Assembly: GCA_021413845.1 (NCBI GenBank)
Contig: JAIOPP010000008.1
Location: 62,001 to 126,000, forward strand
DNA from: Planctomycetia bacterium
GTDB taxonomy: Bacteria; Planctomycetota; Planctomycetia; Pirellulales; PNKZ01
Direction of reading: 5' to 3'
DNA: 64,000 nucleotides
A program made the position numbers and the translations under genes. Under the pieces are notes generated by a model. The model worked only from the letters and a program-made list of their open reading frames with translations, searched no databases and was not told the DNA's origin. This document shows positions 33,493 to 43,270 of this stretch, in pieces; positions within the stretch are counted from its first letter, which is position 1; each line of letters begins with the position of its first letter.

Positions 33493-34827
33493 CTACATCA
33501 ACGGCGTAATCGGCTTACCGCTGTTGACGATCTTAATCGGCCGACCTTCGGGCGTATGGAACTCCGCTTCCGGATCGATGCCCATCAGGGTGCAGATCGT
33601 CGCCCCGAGGTCTTCCGGGCCGTGCGGCAGATCGGCCGGCTTCTCGGCGCGCGAGTCGCTTTTGCCTTCGACCCGCCCTCCCTTGATGCCGCCGCCGGCC
33701 ATCATGACGGTATACACCGGGCCCCAGTGATCGCGTCCGGCGTTCTTGTTGATGCGCGGAGTCCGGCCGAACTCGCCGCTGATGACGACGAGGGTCGAAT
33801 CCAACAGGCCGCGCGTCGCGAGGTCTTCGAGCAGCGTGCTGAGCGCGGAGTCGAGCTTCGGCAGCAGGTCGGTTTTGAGGACGTTGAAGTTGTTGTCGTG
33901 CGTGTCCCAGTTGTGATGGTCGATCGTCACGCAGCGAACGCCTGCCTCGACGAGCCGACGAGCCATGAGGCACGATTGGCCGAGAGTATGGCGACCGTAA
34001 GCATCGCGCAACGCGGCCGGCTCGGCATGAATGTCGAACGCTTGCTTCGCGGCCGGCGAGGTCATGAGATCGAACGCCCGGCGACGGAACTCGCTCGTCG
34101 CGCCGGCTTGGGCATTCGCGCGGACTTCGCCCGCTTTCTGGAAACGGTCGATCTTCGCCAGCATGGCGTGCCGAGCTTCGAGGCGGTCGGCGGCGATGTT
34201 CAGCGGCGGCACCACGTCGGGCACGGAGAAGCGCGGAGCGCTCGGATCGGCTTCGATCGTGAACGGAGCGGCCGAAGCGCCGAGGTAGGCCGAGCCGCCG
34301 CTCGCCGCTGCGCGCGGCAAGCAGACATACGGCGGCACCGAGCCGCGGGCACCCAGACTTTGCGCAACAATCGAACCGAACGACGGGAAGTGGTTGTTCG
34401 GGCTAAGGCCGCCGTTGAAGCCGGCTTGCGGGAAGTAGCCGGTGAGCATGTAGTGATCGGCCGCGCCGTGGTCGCTGCTCTTTTGGTTGAATGAGCGGAT
34501 CAGCGCGAGCTTGTCCATCTGCTTCGAGATGCGAGGAATATGCTCGCCGACTTGAATGCCCGGCACGTTGGAGTCGATCGGGCGGAAGTCGCCGGCGAAT
34601 TCGCTCGGAGCGTTCGGCTTCATGTCGAACGTGTCGATCGTGCTTAAGCCCCCTTTGAGAAACACGTAGATGAACGACTTCGCCTTGGCGCGACGTTGTC
34701 CTTCCGTGCCCGACTTCGCTTCCGCCGCGAGCAGGCCGGACAACGTCATCGGCATGCCTACGAGGCTCGCGGCACCGATACGCAAAACATCGCGGCGAGC
34801 GATTCCATCGCAAAATTGACGATTCAT
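33493..34827 (-). CDS. DUF1501 protein, Tat-exported
   Basis: A 444-residue protein of the DUF1501 family, sulfatase/alkaline-phosphatase-like in fold. The N-terminus carries a twin-arginine-like signal (ARRDVLRIGAASLVGM). Family marks are KSFIYVFLKGGLSTIDTFDMKPNAP, ALIRSFNQKSSDHGAADHYMLTG and VVISGEFGRTPRINKNAGRDHW. It is translated after the DUF1549/DUF1553 gene with a 79-bp gap. I chose the ATG at MNRQFCDG; the frame extends three codons to a TTG. Function unknown; probably extracytoplasmic. Confidence 0.93.
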   Translation of the reverse strand: MNRQFCDGIARRDVLRIGAASLVGMPMTLSGLLAAEAKSGTEGQRRAKAKSFIYVFLKGGLSTIDTFDMKPNAPSEFAGDFRPIDSNVPGIQVGEHIPRISKQMDKLALIRSFNQKSSDHGAADHYMLTGYFPQAGFNGGLSPNNHFPSFGSIVAQSLGARGSVPPYVCLPRAAASGGSAYLGASAAPFTIEADPSAPRFSVPDVVPPLNIAADRLEARHAMLAKIDRFQKAGEVRANAQAGATSEFRRRAFDLMTSPAAKQAFDIHAEPAALRDAYGRHTLGQSCLMARRLVEAGVRCVTIDHHNWDTHDNNFNVLKTDLLPKLDSALSTLLEDLATRGLLDSTLVVISGEFGRTPRINKNAGRDHWGPVYTVMMAGGGIKGGRVEGKSDSRAEKPADLPHGPEDLGATICTLMGIDPEAEFHTPEGRPIKIVNSGKPITPLM

Positions 34828-34906
34828 AGGAACCAAATCCGTGTTCGAGATTTCGTGCAGGGCAGGTGTACTAAGAGCGCGTGTTCTAAGCAGGCTTCCG
34901 GCGGCA

Positions 34907-37219
34907 TCAATGGTTGAAAGTAAATTCGAGCGTGTTCAGCAAACTCCAAGCGAGATCTTCGACCGACTCTTGCCGCTTGACGTTCGGCCGACGGAAGAAG
35001 TCGAGAGCCGCACGGCGTTCGTCTTCGCTGGGGTAGCGGGCATAGAAGGTCAGGTAGAGCTCGTCGACCAGTTGCTTGTCGTCGCTGATCGTAGCGACGA
35101 GGTGCTTGATCCGGCCGCCGGCGTGGTCGAGCTTCTGCTCGATCTCCGGAGAGTTCATCAGGTGCAATACTTGCGACACATTCGGAGCGACGCTCCGTTC
35201 GCACGAGCAAGCGGTAGCTCGCAACGGGCGGCCGAAGATGCGGAGGAAGTAGTGCGCTGCGCGGCTATCCCAAAGCTGGATGGCTCGGCTTCCTTGCGGA
35301 GTGCCGGCGAATTTCTCGGGGACACCGGTCGTCTGACAAACGGCGTCGAGCAGCACTTCGGCCGGCATCCGTTTGAAGAGAGCCCGCGAGTAGTTCTGCT
35401 CGTCGCGCTCGTTGCCGGCGCTCGGTTCGGTCGAACGTTGATAGGTGGCCGAAGCGATGATGACGCGCATCAGTTGGCGCACGTCGAACTGATGGCTCGA
35501 CAGGTGCTCGGCCAGCGCGGCGAGAAGTTCCGGATTGCTCGGCGGGTTCGTCGCCCGGACGTCGTCGACCGGCTCGACGAGTCCTCGGCCGAGGAAGTGA
35601 GCCCAGAGGCGGTTCGATAAGTTGCGGGCGAACCAAGGGTTGTCGCGCTTCGTCATCCAGTCGGCGAGCCCGACGCGGCGGTCTTCCAGCAGCTTCGCGG
35701 CCTTGGCTTGCGCGACGAGCGGGTCGACGGGAGCGGCAGGCGTTGCGGCGTCGGCCTTCGATTCGACGAGCGGCAGAGGCTCGCCGAGCGCGTGCGCCGG
35801 AACAACTTCACCCGTGCGCGGGTGCTTCGTCTCGGGGTTGCCGCGGGCGGCGAGTGCAAGGCCGCGCGGCGTCGGCTTCTGTGTGAGCTGCGCGAAGTAC
35901 GCCGTCATGCCGTAATAGTCGGTTTGGCTCCAGCGATCGTGCGGATGGTGGTGGCAGTCCGCGCACGCGATACGCATCCCGAGAAACACTTGCGACACGG
36001 TGCTGGCCCGATCGCCCGGACGTTTGACGACTTGGTAGAACGCCCCTTGCGGCTGTTCGGCCAACGGGCCGTCGGCGGTCAGCAACTCGCGCGCGAATTG
36101 ATCGAACGGTTTGTTGTCGGCGAAGCTGGAGCGGATCCACTCGTAGTAATCGTGCGCCGGCTTGTGGCCGAGCGTTTCTCGATCGACCCGCAGCAAGTCG
36201 GACCACTGGAGAGCCCAGAAGTCGGCGAACTCCGGCCGCTCGAACAATTCCTCGACCCAACGGGCTCGCTTATCGGGACGTGTGTCGGCGAGGAACAGTC
36301 GGGCTTCTTCCGCGGTCGGCAACGTGCCGATCAGGTCGAGCGTGATGCGGCGCAGATAGGTGGCGTCGTCGCAGTTGCCGGCCGCCGAGATGTTCAGCCG
36401 TTGAAGCTTCGCATTGACGAGCTCGTCGATGAAATTATTGGCCGATGGTTTGGTTGCGCTGCTTTGCGGCAGCGGGGCTTGCGGCACCAGCGCCGAGAAG
36501 ACGTCGACCTGTCCGTTGTAAGCGGCCATCACGGCGGCTTGGCCCGGCACGTCGCCGATCGAGACCACGCCGGCTTCGTCGACCGTCGCGACCGCCTCGT
36601 TGTTCGATTGGTAGCGGGCCAGCTCGGTGACGTCTTCTTCGCGGCCGTCGGTATAGCGAACGACGACCCGCAACGGTTGCTTAGCGCGCGGCTCGAGCAG
36701 GCGCTCCTTAGGCTCGAGCCGAATCGAGGCGACTTTAGGATCGTCCGAAGTGCCGAACGGGATGCCGGCCGCGATCCAATCGCGAAGCACCTTATACTCC
36801 CGCGATCCGACCGGGATGCGCACGCCGCCGCCGTGAGGCACGGCGCCGCTGGCTTTCGTGAGCAGAAGGCTCTTGTCGGGATCGGCGAGGAAGAGCCTGC
36901 GACCACGACCTTCTTTCGAGAGGGCGTCGTAGTCGGCCTGCGCATCGAAACCGAAGACGCTGAGCTTAAAGCCGTTCTGGCCTTCGGCTTTCCCATGGCA
37001 ACCGGAGTAGTTGCAGGAGTAGCGCGACAGGATGGGAGTGATGTCGTTTTCGAAGTTGAAGCGACGAGCAACCGGAGCGTTCGGCAAGGCGGCTTCGATG
37101 TGCGAGGTCGCAAGCAAGGCCACGACACCGCAAAGCATAGCGAGGGTGTTGGGAGTGCCGACCGATAGCATGCGACGGAAGCGCATGGCGAGACGGCGAA
37201 GTTCGACGACGGAAGGCAT
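34907..37219 (-). CDS. Exported DUF1549/DUF1553 protein with cytochrome-c-like and Big2-like domains
   Basis: A protein of about 770 residues. After a signal region comes a cytochrome-c-like segment with CNYSGCHGK (a CxxxCH variant of the haem motif) and VPHGGGVRIPVGSREYKVLRDWIAAG. A Big2-like domain (about 165-260, RYTDGREEDVTELARYQSNNEAVATV) follows, then DUF1549 (LRRITLDLIGTLPTAEEA; RIACADCHHHPHDRW with a CxxCH motif) and DUF1553 (NRLWAHFLGRGLVEPVDDVRATNPPSNPELL). It heads the operon with the DUF1501 and PPC genes. The family is abundant in planctomycetes; its role is unproven, with a redox or carbohydrate link suspected. Confidence 0.93.
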   Translation of the reverse strand: MPSVVELRRLAMRFRRMLSVGTPNTLAMLCGVVALLATSHIEAALPNAPVARRFNFENDITPILSRYSCNYSGCHGKAEGQNGFKLSVFGFDAQADYDALSKEGRGRRLFLADPDKSLLLTKASGAVPHGGGVRIPVGSREYKVLRDWIAAGIPFGTSDDPKVASIRLEPKERLLEPRAKQPLRVVVRYTDGREEDVTELARYQSNNEAVATVDEAGVVSIGDVPGQAAVMAAYNGQVDVFSALVPQAPLPQSSATKPSANNFIDELVNAKLQRLNISAAGNCDDATYLRRITLDLIGTLPTAEEARLFLADTRPDKRARWVEELFERPEFADFWALQWSDLLRVDRETLGHKPAHDYYEWIRSSFADNKPFDQFARELLTADGPLAEQPQGAFYQVVKRPGDRASTVSQVFLGMRIACADCHHHPHDRWSQTDYYGMTAYFAQLTQKPTPRGLALAARGNPETKHPRTGEVVPAHALGEPLPLVESKADAATPAAPVDPLVAQAKAAKLLEDRRVGLADWMTKRDNPWFARNLSNRLWAHFLGRGLVEPVDDVRATNPPSNPELLAALAEHLSSHQFDVRQLMRVIIASATYQRSTEPSAGNERDEQNYSRALFKRMPAEVLLDAVCQTTGVPEKFAGTPQGSRAIQLWDSRAAHYFLRIFGRPLRATACSCERSVAPNVSQVLHLMNSPEIEQKLDHAGGRIKHLVATISDDKQLVDELYLTFYARYPSEDERRAALDFFRRPNVKRQESVEDLAWSLLNTLEFTFNH

Positions 37220-37514
37220 GGGCGATCTCAATCGGCGAGGCAGGAGGGAGGCGAGCGGCAGGGTGGGCGCAGAGGGATGCGCCGAGTCTGGGGTAGGAAA
37301 AATCTATCAGCGCTAGTTTATGTTGTTTAAGAGGGGGAAAACAAGTCTATTTCAGTGCGAATGACCGCATGCCGGCTGCTATCTGCACTCACTTTCTTAG
37401 ATGGTTTTCCGGAATAGACCTTCTCCTAGAATAAATGTCGGCGATACGGCGAGCGGAAAGTCTTCAATTTCGCCCGGGCCGGCGTTCTCGGCACTCAAAG
37501 TAAGGAATGTGGAT

Positions 37515-37850
37515 ATGACGTACATGGCAGAGAGCATGCCCGAGCCGACCCGTGAGGCGCTCGACGGGCTGGGGGGCTCGATTGTCGTCGAGTTCGGAGC
37601 CGAATGGTGCCCGCATTGCCAAGCGGTGCAACCGGCACTAAAGGAACTTCTTACCGCCGCGCCGCAGGTGCGGCACCTCAAGATCGAGGATGGCCGGGGG
37701 AAACCGCTCGGAAGATCGTTTGCAGTGAAGCTCTGGCCGACCCTCATTTTTCTGCGCGACGGCGAGCAAGTGGCTCGCGTTACCCGACCAAGCGACCTCG
37801 AACTGCGCGAAGCGTTCTCTAAAGTAATAGGCACGTTCCACGTGCCGTAA
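37515..37850 (+). CDS. Thioredoxin-like protein with a repeat-derived C-terminus
   Basis: A 112-residue thioredoxin-fold protein with the active site WCPHC (AEWCPHCQAVQPALKEL) and the cis-proline strand KLWPTLIFLRDGEQV. No signal peptide is evident from this start, so it is probably a cytoplasmic dithiol oxidoreductase. The ATG (MTYMAESMPEP) follows AAGGA with nine-base spacing; the 38 codons of open frame upstream look non-coding. The last eight residues and the stop codon (VIGTFHVP-stop) are encoded by the left arm of a 170-bp inverted-repeat element, so the native 3' end has probably been replaced. Confidence 0.9.
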   Translation: MTYMAESMPEPTREALDGLGGSIVVEFGAEWCPHCQAVQPALKELLTAAPQVRHLKIEDGRGKPLGRSFAVKLWPTLIFLRDGEQVARVTRPSDLELREAFSKVIGTFHVP

Positions 37851-37992
37851 CCACCAGCGGCATGGCCGCGCATTCCGGAGCGCGCGAAGAATCCCCCGCT
37901 CGCCGAAGAGGGGGCTCGATGCGGCGGAGCGATACGGCTGAGCGATCCCGGCGGCGCTCGTGGCTGACGGCACGTGGAACGTGCCTGCTACT
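37823..37992. mobile_element. 170-bp MITE-like element with 26-bp inverted ends
   Basis: The ends 37823-37848 and 37967-37992 are inverted copies matching at 24 of 26 positions. Each arm also contains the self-complementary GGCACGTTCCACGTGCC. The interior (about 118 bp) has no open frame of note. The left end lies inside the thioredoxin gene. No transposase is near, so it would be non-autonomous. No target-site duplication could be confirmed by eye. Confidence 0.65.
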
Positions 37993-38143
37993 AACAGTTC
38001 GACGAGCGGGGCGTTTGCCGCCGCTTGAATTCGGCGCTTGAATTACGCAAGGGGGGACGTGACACTAGCGGACGCTCCCGCTGGTCGCCGCGACTTCGTC
38101 GACCTCCGCTTCCGCACTCGTCCCTCCTCCCCAAGGCCCACCG

Positions 38144-40225
38144 ATGAGAATCGCCTTCTCGCTGCCGCTGTCGCTCGCGCTGGTTCTTCCCTTCGCGATC
38201 TCAACTTCGTCGCTCGTCGCCGCCGAGCCTGCGAAGGCCGAAGTTTTAAAAGCCGGCGATAAGCCGACGCTCGCGAGCGTGTTCACCGATCATGCCGTGC
38301 TGCAGCGTGAGCTCGTCGTGCCGGTGTGGGGCAAAGGAACGCCGGGTGAGAAGCTCACGGTCGAGTTCGCAGGGCAATCGTTGCCGGCCACGGTCGATAA
38401 GGACGGGCGTTGGCAAGTGAAGCTCGCGCCGCTGTCGGCCTCGGCCGAGAGCCGCACCTTGGTCGTGAAGGACGAGCAGGGTGCGGAAGTCGTCGCACGC
38501 AAAGACATCCTCGTCGGCGAAGTGTGGCTTTGCAGCGGTCAATCGAATATGGGTTTCAAACTCTTCGGCAGCAACAACGGCCTCAAGGCCGCCGAGGCCG
38601 CCGGCGACGCGCAGCTGCGGCTGTTCAACGCGCAGGCTCGGGTCGCCGTCGAACCGAGCGACTCGATCGGCGGTGGTTGGGCCATCGACTCAAAAGAGAA
38701 CGCCGGCGCGTTTTCCGGGGTCGCCTACTTCTTCGGGCTTGAGCTTCGTAAGAAGCTCGGTGTGCCGGTCGGGCTCATCAAGTCGTCCGTCGGTGGAACG
38801 GTTGCCGAGGCCTGGACTTCGCGCGGCGATCTGGAATCGAACCCCACGTTGAAGCCGCTCTTGGACAAGTATCTGCAGCATCTCGGTTGGCATCCCGAGA
38901 ACTTGGCGAAGTATCAAACGAACGAACCCAAGGTCATGAAAGAGTATGCGGAAGCGGTCGCCAAGGCGAAAGCCGAAGGGAAGCCGGAGCCGCGAAAACC
39001 GGCCCCGCCGGTCGACCCTTCCACGAACATCAACAGCCCGACGTTGCTCTACAACGGCTCGATCGCGCCGTTCATTCCGTATGCGATTCGAGGTGTGATT
39101 TGGTATCAGGGAGAATCCAATTCGCACCGCGGCAAGGAATACCAAACGTTGTTCCCTGCGATGATCACCGGCTGGCGCAGGGCTTGGGGACAAGGGGACT
39201 TCCCGTTTTTGTTCGTACAGATCACGCCGCACGATCAGATGTCGCCCGAGGTGCGCGAGGCGCAACGCATCACGACGGAAACGACGCAGAACACGGCGAT
39301 GGCCGTCACGATCGACGTCGGCAACGCCGGCGATATTCATCCGACGAATAAACAACCCATCGGTCAGCGGCTGGCGATCGCGGCGCGAGCGCTGGCATAC
39401 GGCGAACCGATCGAATACTCCGGCCCGACCTACGACACGATCACGGTCAACGGCAACCAAGCGACCCTCACGTTCAAGCATCTCGGCGGAGGGCTCGTGG
39501 CGAAGGACGGCGAATTGCGCGGCTTCGCGATCGCCGGCGCCGACGGCAACTTCGTGCCTGCGATAGCCAAGATCCAAGGAGACACGATCACGGTCGCGAG
39601 CGAATCGGTCGCCGCGCCGGTCGTGGTCCGCTATGGTTGGACGAATACGCCCGACGTCAACCTTTGGAACAAAGCCGGGCTGCCGGCGTCGCCGTTTCAA
39701 ACGGACAAAGTCTTCACGCTCGAACCGGGCTACGAACTCTTGAACGGTCCCGACCTCACCGGCTGGCACTACGCCGGCGGCGCGCCCTTCGACGGCAAGC
39801 CCAGTGCCGACGATGGTCGCTATACGGCCCGCGATGGGAAGATCGTCGTGAACCCGGGCAAGGGGCTGGCGCAGTTGTGGACCGTGCGCGAGTTCCCACA
39901 CGATTTTCATCTCAAGCTCGAGTTCCGCGCCGGCGTGAATGCCGACAGCGGCGTGTTCGTTCGCAAGCCGCAGTTGCAATGCCGCGACTATCTCGTCGCC
40001 GGGCCCTACAAGGAACTGAAGAAGTATAAGCCGCAAGATTGGAACGAGCTCGAAGTGATCGTGAAGGGGAACATCGCCACCTGCACCTGCAACGGCGAGC
40101 CGCTCGAGTTCCCGAAGCAACCGTCGAAGACGCCGCCGGAGCTTCCGGCGACCGGGCCGATCGGGCTCGAAGCCGACCGCGGGCAGATGGAGTATCGCCG
40201 CATCCGGATTAAGGAGTTGAAGTAG
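38144..40225 (+). CDS. Sialate O-acetylesterase-like enzyme fused to a DUF1080 domain
   Basis: A 693-residue exported protein with a signal peptide ([21 protein letters not shown]...). The N-terminal part is a SASA/SGNH esterase: the nucleophile Ser134 in CSGQSNM, and the Asp/His pair in DIHPTNK (D397, H399), with [14 protein letters not shown] between. From about residue 530 a DUF1080 (3-keto-disaccharide hydrolase-like, concanavalin-like) domain follows: [12 protein letters not shown]...[21 protein letters not shown]. The enzyme would deacetylate and process periplasmic glycans. A separate DUF1080 gene follows after 58 bp, supporting a joint role in polysaccharide use. Confidence 0.93.
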   Translation: MRIAFSLPLSLALVLPFAISTSSLVAAEPAKAEVLKAGDKPTLASVFTDHAVLQRELVVPVWGKGTPGEKLTVEFAGQSLPATVDKDGRWQVKLAPLSASAESRTLVVKDEQGAEVVARKDILVGEVWLCSGQSNMGFKLFGSNNGLKAAEAAGDAQLRLFNAQARVAVEPSDSIGGGWAIDSKENAGAFSGVAYFFGLELRKKLGVPVGLIKSSVGGTVAEAWTSRGDLESNPTLKPLLDKYLQHLGWHPENLAKYQTNEPKVMKEYAEAVAKAKAEGKPEPRKPAPPVDPSTNINSPTLLYNGSIAPFIPYAIRGVIWYQGESNSHRGKEYQTLFPAMITGWRRAWGQGDFPFLFVQITPHDQMSPEVREAQRITTETTQNTAMAVTIDVGNAGDIHPTNKQPIGQRLAIAARALAYGEPIEYSGPTYDTITVNGNQATLTFKHLGGGLVAKDGELRGFAIAGADGNFVPAIAKIQGDTITVASESVAAPVVVRYGWTNTPDVNLWNKAGLPASPFQTDKVFTLEPGYELLNGPDLTGWHYAGGAPFDGKPSADDGRYTARDGKIVVNPGKGLAQLWTVREFPHDFHLKLEFRAGVNADSGVFVRKPQLQCRDYLVAGPYKELKKYKPQDWNELEVIVKGNIATCTCNGEPLEFPKQPSKTPPELPATGPIGLEADRGQMEYRRIRIKELK

Positions 40226-40283
40226 GCGAGCTTGCGATCGAGCGACGTTCCTTTCACCTTTTCGCGATCAACGAGAGTTCATC

Positions 40284-41003
40284 ATGCTTCGACATTCGTT
40301 CTTTGTTTGCCTAGCGCTGCTCTGCGGTAGTTCCGTCGCGAAGGCCGATGAGTTGCTCCCGTGGCGCGACTTGTTCAACGGCAAAGATCTCACCGGTTGG
40401 GTCGATGTGAATACGAGCCCGGAAACGTGGAGCGTGAAGGACGGGCTCTTAGTCTGCAAGGGTCTGCCGATCGGCGTGATGCGTTCGGATAAGCAGTATG
40501 AAAACTTCCTCCTGAACGTCGAATGGCGCCACATGCAAGCCGGCGGCAACTCGGGCGTGTTCGCATGGAGCGAAGGTTCCGTGCCGGCCGGCCGGCAGTT
40601 GCCGAAGGGGATGGAGATCCAAATGCTCGAGCTCGACTGGGTGAACCAGCACAAGCTGAAAGACGGCTCGCTCCCGCCGATCGCGTACGTGCACGGCGAA
40701 CTCTTCGGCGCGAACGGTCTGACGACGACCCCCGACAACCCGCGCGGCACGCGCAGCAAGTCGATCGAGAATCGTTGCAAGGGAAAGGGAGAGTGGAATG
40801 AATACGTGGTCGTGTGCGTCGACGGCACCGTGAAGCTGTCGGTGAACGGCAAGTTCGTCAATGGCGTGAGCCAGTCGTCGATGCGCAAAGGCTATCTCTG
40901 CCTGGAATCGGAAGGGGCCGAAATCCACTTCCGCAAGATCCGGATCATGGAGCTGCCGCCGGGCGTCATCACGGCGGAGCAAACCGCGCCGGTGGTGAAG
41001 TAA
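40284..41003 (+). CDS. Exported DUF1080 protein (3-keto-disaccharide hydrolase family)
   Basis: A 239-residue secreted protein with a signal peptide ([21 protein letters not shown]). A single DUF1080 domain covers the rest: [40 protein letters not shown] and [22 protein letters not shown]. Family members are laminarinase-like folds that include 3-keto-disaccharide hydrolases. It is probably co-transcribed with the upstream esterase-DUF1080 fusion. The specific substrate is unknown. Confidence 0.93.
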   Translation: MLRHSFFVCLALLCGSSVAKADELLPWRDLFNGKDLTGWVDVNTSPETWSVKDGLLVCKGLPIGVMRSDKQYENFLLNVEWRHMQAGGNSGVFAWSEGSVPAGRQLPKGMEIQMLELDWVNQHKLKDGSLPPIAYVHGELFGANGLTTTPDNPRGTRSKSIENRCKGKGEWNEYVVVCVDGTVKLSVNGKFVNGVSQSSMRKGYLCLESEGAEIHFRKIRIMELPPGVITAEQTAPVVK

Positions 41004-41029
41004 GATCGCGGCTGCTAATGGCAATACGG

Positions 41030-41219
41030 ATCCGTGGATTGAAACCCACGGCTACCATCGGGTCGTCGCTATGCGACTGCTTGTATGCGGCGAGACCGGC
41101 TTGCAGGGCTTGGTGTGGCTACGAGACGATGGTCGCGTAGCGACCGCTTGCTGGTAGCCGGGGACTTTAGTCCCCGGAAACGAAACGACAATCAACAAGG
41201 TGCGTCGCGTAGCGACGCA
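41030..41219. repeat. ~190-bp element of nested hairpins
   Basis: Five short perfect hairpins follow one another: 41032-41051 (CCGTGG/CCACGG), 41065-41077 (GTCGC/GCGAC), 41131-41145 (GGTCGC/GCGACC), 41158-41177 (CCGGGGACTTTAGTCCCCGG) and 41201-41219 (TGCGTCGC/GCGACGCA). Long-range pairs GGCTACC (41050-41056) with GGTAGCC (41153-41159) and CCATCG with CGATGG enclose them. It resembles a folded repetitive intergenic element. The last hairpin spans a GTG that would extend the next gene. Confidence 0.75.
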
Positions 41220-41226
41220 TGAAACT

Positions 41227-43224
41227 ATGCGGCATCAAATGCAAGAATGGTTTGATTCGAAGCTCAAATGTTGTTCGTGCCATCGCTTCGTCGTTTTTAT
41301 CGTCGCTATGTTGGGACATGTGGCCTCGGCGTCCGCCGCAGGTTTCACGCAGCCCGATGCGAAGGCCTTGCCGAACGTCTATCTCTGGACCGACACCTGC
41401 AACGTCTGGGTCGTGCGCGATGGGGACTCCGCGCTTCTGATCGATCTCGGCGACGGTTCGGTGCTCGAGCATTTGCCGGAGATCGGCGTGAAGCGAGTCG
41501 AATGGGTTTTGTTCACGCATCATCATCGGGAGCAATGCCAAGGCGCGCCTCGCTTGGCCGGCACCGGGGCGAAGATCGGCGCGCCGGCTGCCGAGCGGGC
41601 CCTCTTCGAGAAGCCGACCGACTTCCGCAAGATGCAGGTCCGTCTGCAAGATGCCTACACGATCCACGGCGCGAGCTACGTCCGCCCGCCGATCGTGCCG
41701 ATCGCGATCGACCAAGCCTTCGAGAAGATGGACACCTTCACTTGGCACGGCAATGAATTTTGGTGCATCGACACGCGCGGCAGTAGTCCCGGCGCGATGT
41801 CGTATTTGGTGAAGTTCGGCGATCGCTGGGCGGCCTTCAGCGGCGACGTGATGCTGGAAGGCGCGAAGCTCAACAATTGGTTCGACTCCGAATGGGACTA
41901 CGGTTTCGCAGCCGGAATATGGGCCCTCTCGAACTCCGCCGCGCAAGTCGCCGGATACGATCCGCTGTGGCTGCTCCCCTCGCACGGCCCTGCGATTCGC
42001 GACCCGCAAGCGCAGCTCACGGAATATCGCAAGCGGCTGCACAAGTTCGAGAAGCTCTATCTGCGCGGCTACGGCGTGTCGACGTTCGCCGGCTCGTCGC
42101 AAGACCCGCTTTCACGACCGACGAGGGTGCCGCACGTGTGGCAAGTGTCGCCGCACGTCTACAAGTTTCGCGGGCCCGATTACTATCCGAACTTCTATCT
42201 CATCATCGCCGATAGCGGCCGGGCGCTCGCGATCGATTGCGGGCTCATCAAGCCCGAAGTGCTCGATCGGGCGATCGTCGGGATGCGCGAACATCTCGGC
42301 TTGAAGGGGATCGACGCGATCATTCCGACGCACATGCACGGCGACCACTTTCTGCAAGCCCCGCAACTCAGAGAGAAGTGGGGTGCGCAGATTTGGGCGC
42401 TCGAGCGCATGGCCGACGTCTGCGCGCATCCCGAATGGTTCGACTACGCTGCGCCGATCCAAGCGTACGGCAAGGGAATCGACGGCGTGAAGTTCGATCG
42501 GTTGTTTAAGGACGGCGAGGCGTTGAAGTGGGAAGGGTGCGAGTTCACGATCGATTGGATGCCCGGCCAAACGGAGTTTGCGCTCGGCGTGCAAGGCGTG
42601 GTCGACGGGAAGCGGATCGTGTTCACCGGCGACAACATCTTCGGCGACCCGAGCGACCCGGTGCAGACGGGTCACGAAGCGGTCGTGTGTCACAACAGCG
42701 CGATCCTCGACGAAGGATATATTCTCGGTGCGGAGTACCTTTCCCGAAGTAAGCCCGACTTGCTGCTCGGCGGACACTCGTACGTGATGCCCGAGCCGGC
42801 GGCGTTTATCGAGCGCTATCGGAAGTGGTCGTACGCGATGCGCGATGCCTTTCGCGAGTTGATTCGCGAGGAAGATTATCGCTACGGCTTCGATCCGTTT
42901 TGGGTCCGCGCGCAGCCGTATCGCTCGACCGCGATCGCCGGCGGCGAAGCGGTCGAGCTGACCGTGCATCTGCGGAACTTCTTGAATCGGCCCGAGTCGC
43001 GGAAGATCGAGATGCACGCGCCGCCCGGGCTCACGATCGAGCCGAAGACGTGGGAAGGAACGCTTGCGCCGGAGTCGCGCAGCGAATTCAAAATCCGCGT
43101 GCGAGCCGGCGCCGAAGCACCGGCCGGCACGCGCATGATCGCCTTCGACATCACCCGCGACGGCCGCCGCTACGGCGAACTGTTCGACGCGATCGTGGAG
43201 ATCAAGCCGGCCGCGGCGAAGTAG
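41227..43224 (+). CDS. Exported protein with two metallo-beta-lactamase domains
   Basis: A protein of about 665 residues. After a hydrophobic N-terminal segment ending near SASAAGF come two metallo-beta-lactamase-fold domains. The first has THHHREQ in place of HxHxDH, so its metal site is degenerate. The second has the intact THMHGDH, GQTEFALG, FTGDN and LLLGGHSYV. A C-terminal beta-sandwich (GEAVELTVHLRNFLNRPES..., NEW3/Ig-like) closes the protein. The role is unknown; the second domain is the likely hydrolase. The start is uncertain between GTG 41200 (inside a hairpin), ATG 41227 and ATG 41308. Confidence 0.88.
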   Translation: MRHQMQEWFDSKLKCCSCHRFVVFIVAMLGHVASASAAGFTQPDAKALPNVYLWTDTCNVWVVRDGDSALLIDLGDGSVLEHLPEIGVKRVEWVLFTHHHREQCQGAPRLAGTGAKIGAPAAERALFEKPTDFRKMQVRLQDAYTIHGASYVRPPIVPIAIDQAFEKMDTFTWHGNEFWCIDTRGSSPGAMSYLVKFGDRWAAFSGDVMLEGAKLNNWFDSEWDYGFAAGIWALSNSAAQVAGYDPLWLLPSHGPAIRDPQAQLTEYRKRLHKFEKLYLRGYGVSTFAGSSQDPLSRPTRVPHVWQVSPHVYKFRGPDYYPNFYLIIADSGRALAIDCGLIKPEVLDRAIVGMREHLGLKGIDAIIPTHMHGDHFLQAPQLREKWGAQIWALERMADVCAHPEWFDYAAPIQAYGKGIDGVKFDRLFKDGEALKWEGCEFTIDWMPGQTEFALGVQGVVDGKRIVFTGDNIFGDPSDPVQTGHEAVVCHNSAILDEGYILGAEYLSRSKPDLLLGGHSYVMPEPAAFIERYRKWSYAMRDAFRELIREEDYRYGFDPFWVRAQPYRSTAIAGGEAVELTVHLRNFLNRPESRKIEMHAPPGLTIEPKTWEGTLAPESRSEFKIRVRAGAEAPAGTRMIAFDITRDGRRYGELFDAIVEIKPAAAK

Positions 43225-43270
43225 CGCCTTTGAGGCGAGCGGGGTGCCGTGAGGCCCCCGTTTTCCGGAA

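Noticed and set aside
41015-41200. tRNA-like or riboswitch fold before the metallo-beta-lactamase gene
   Set aside because: The hairpins are separate and lack tRNA conserved positions or a recognised riboswitch core; described as a repeat element instead.
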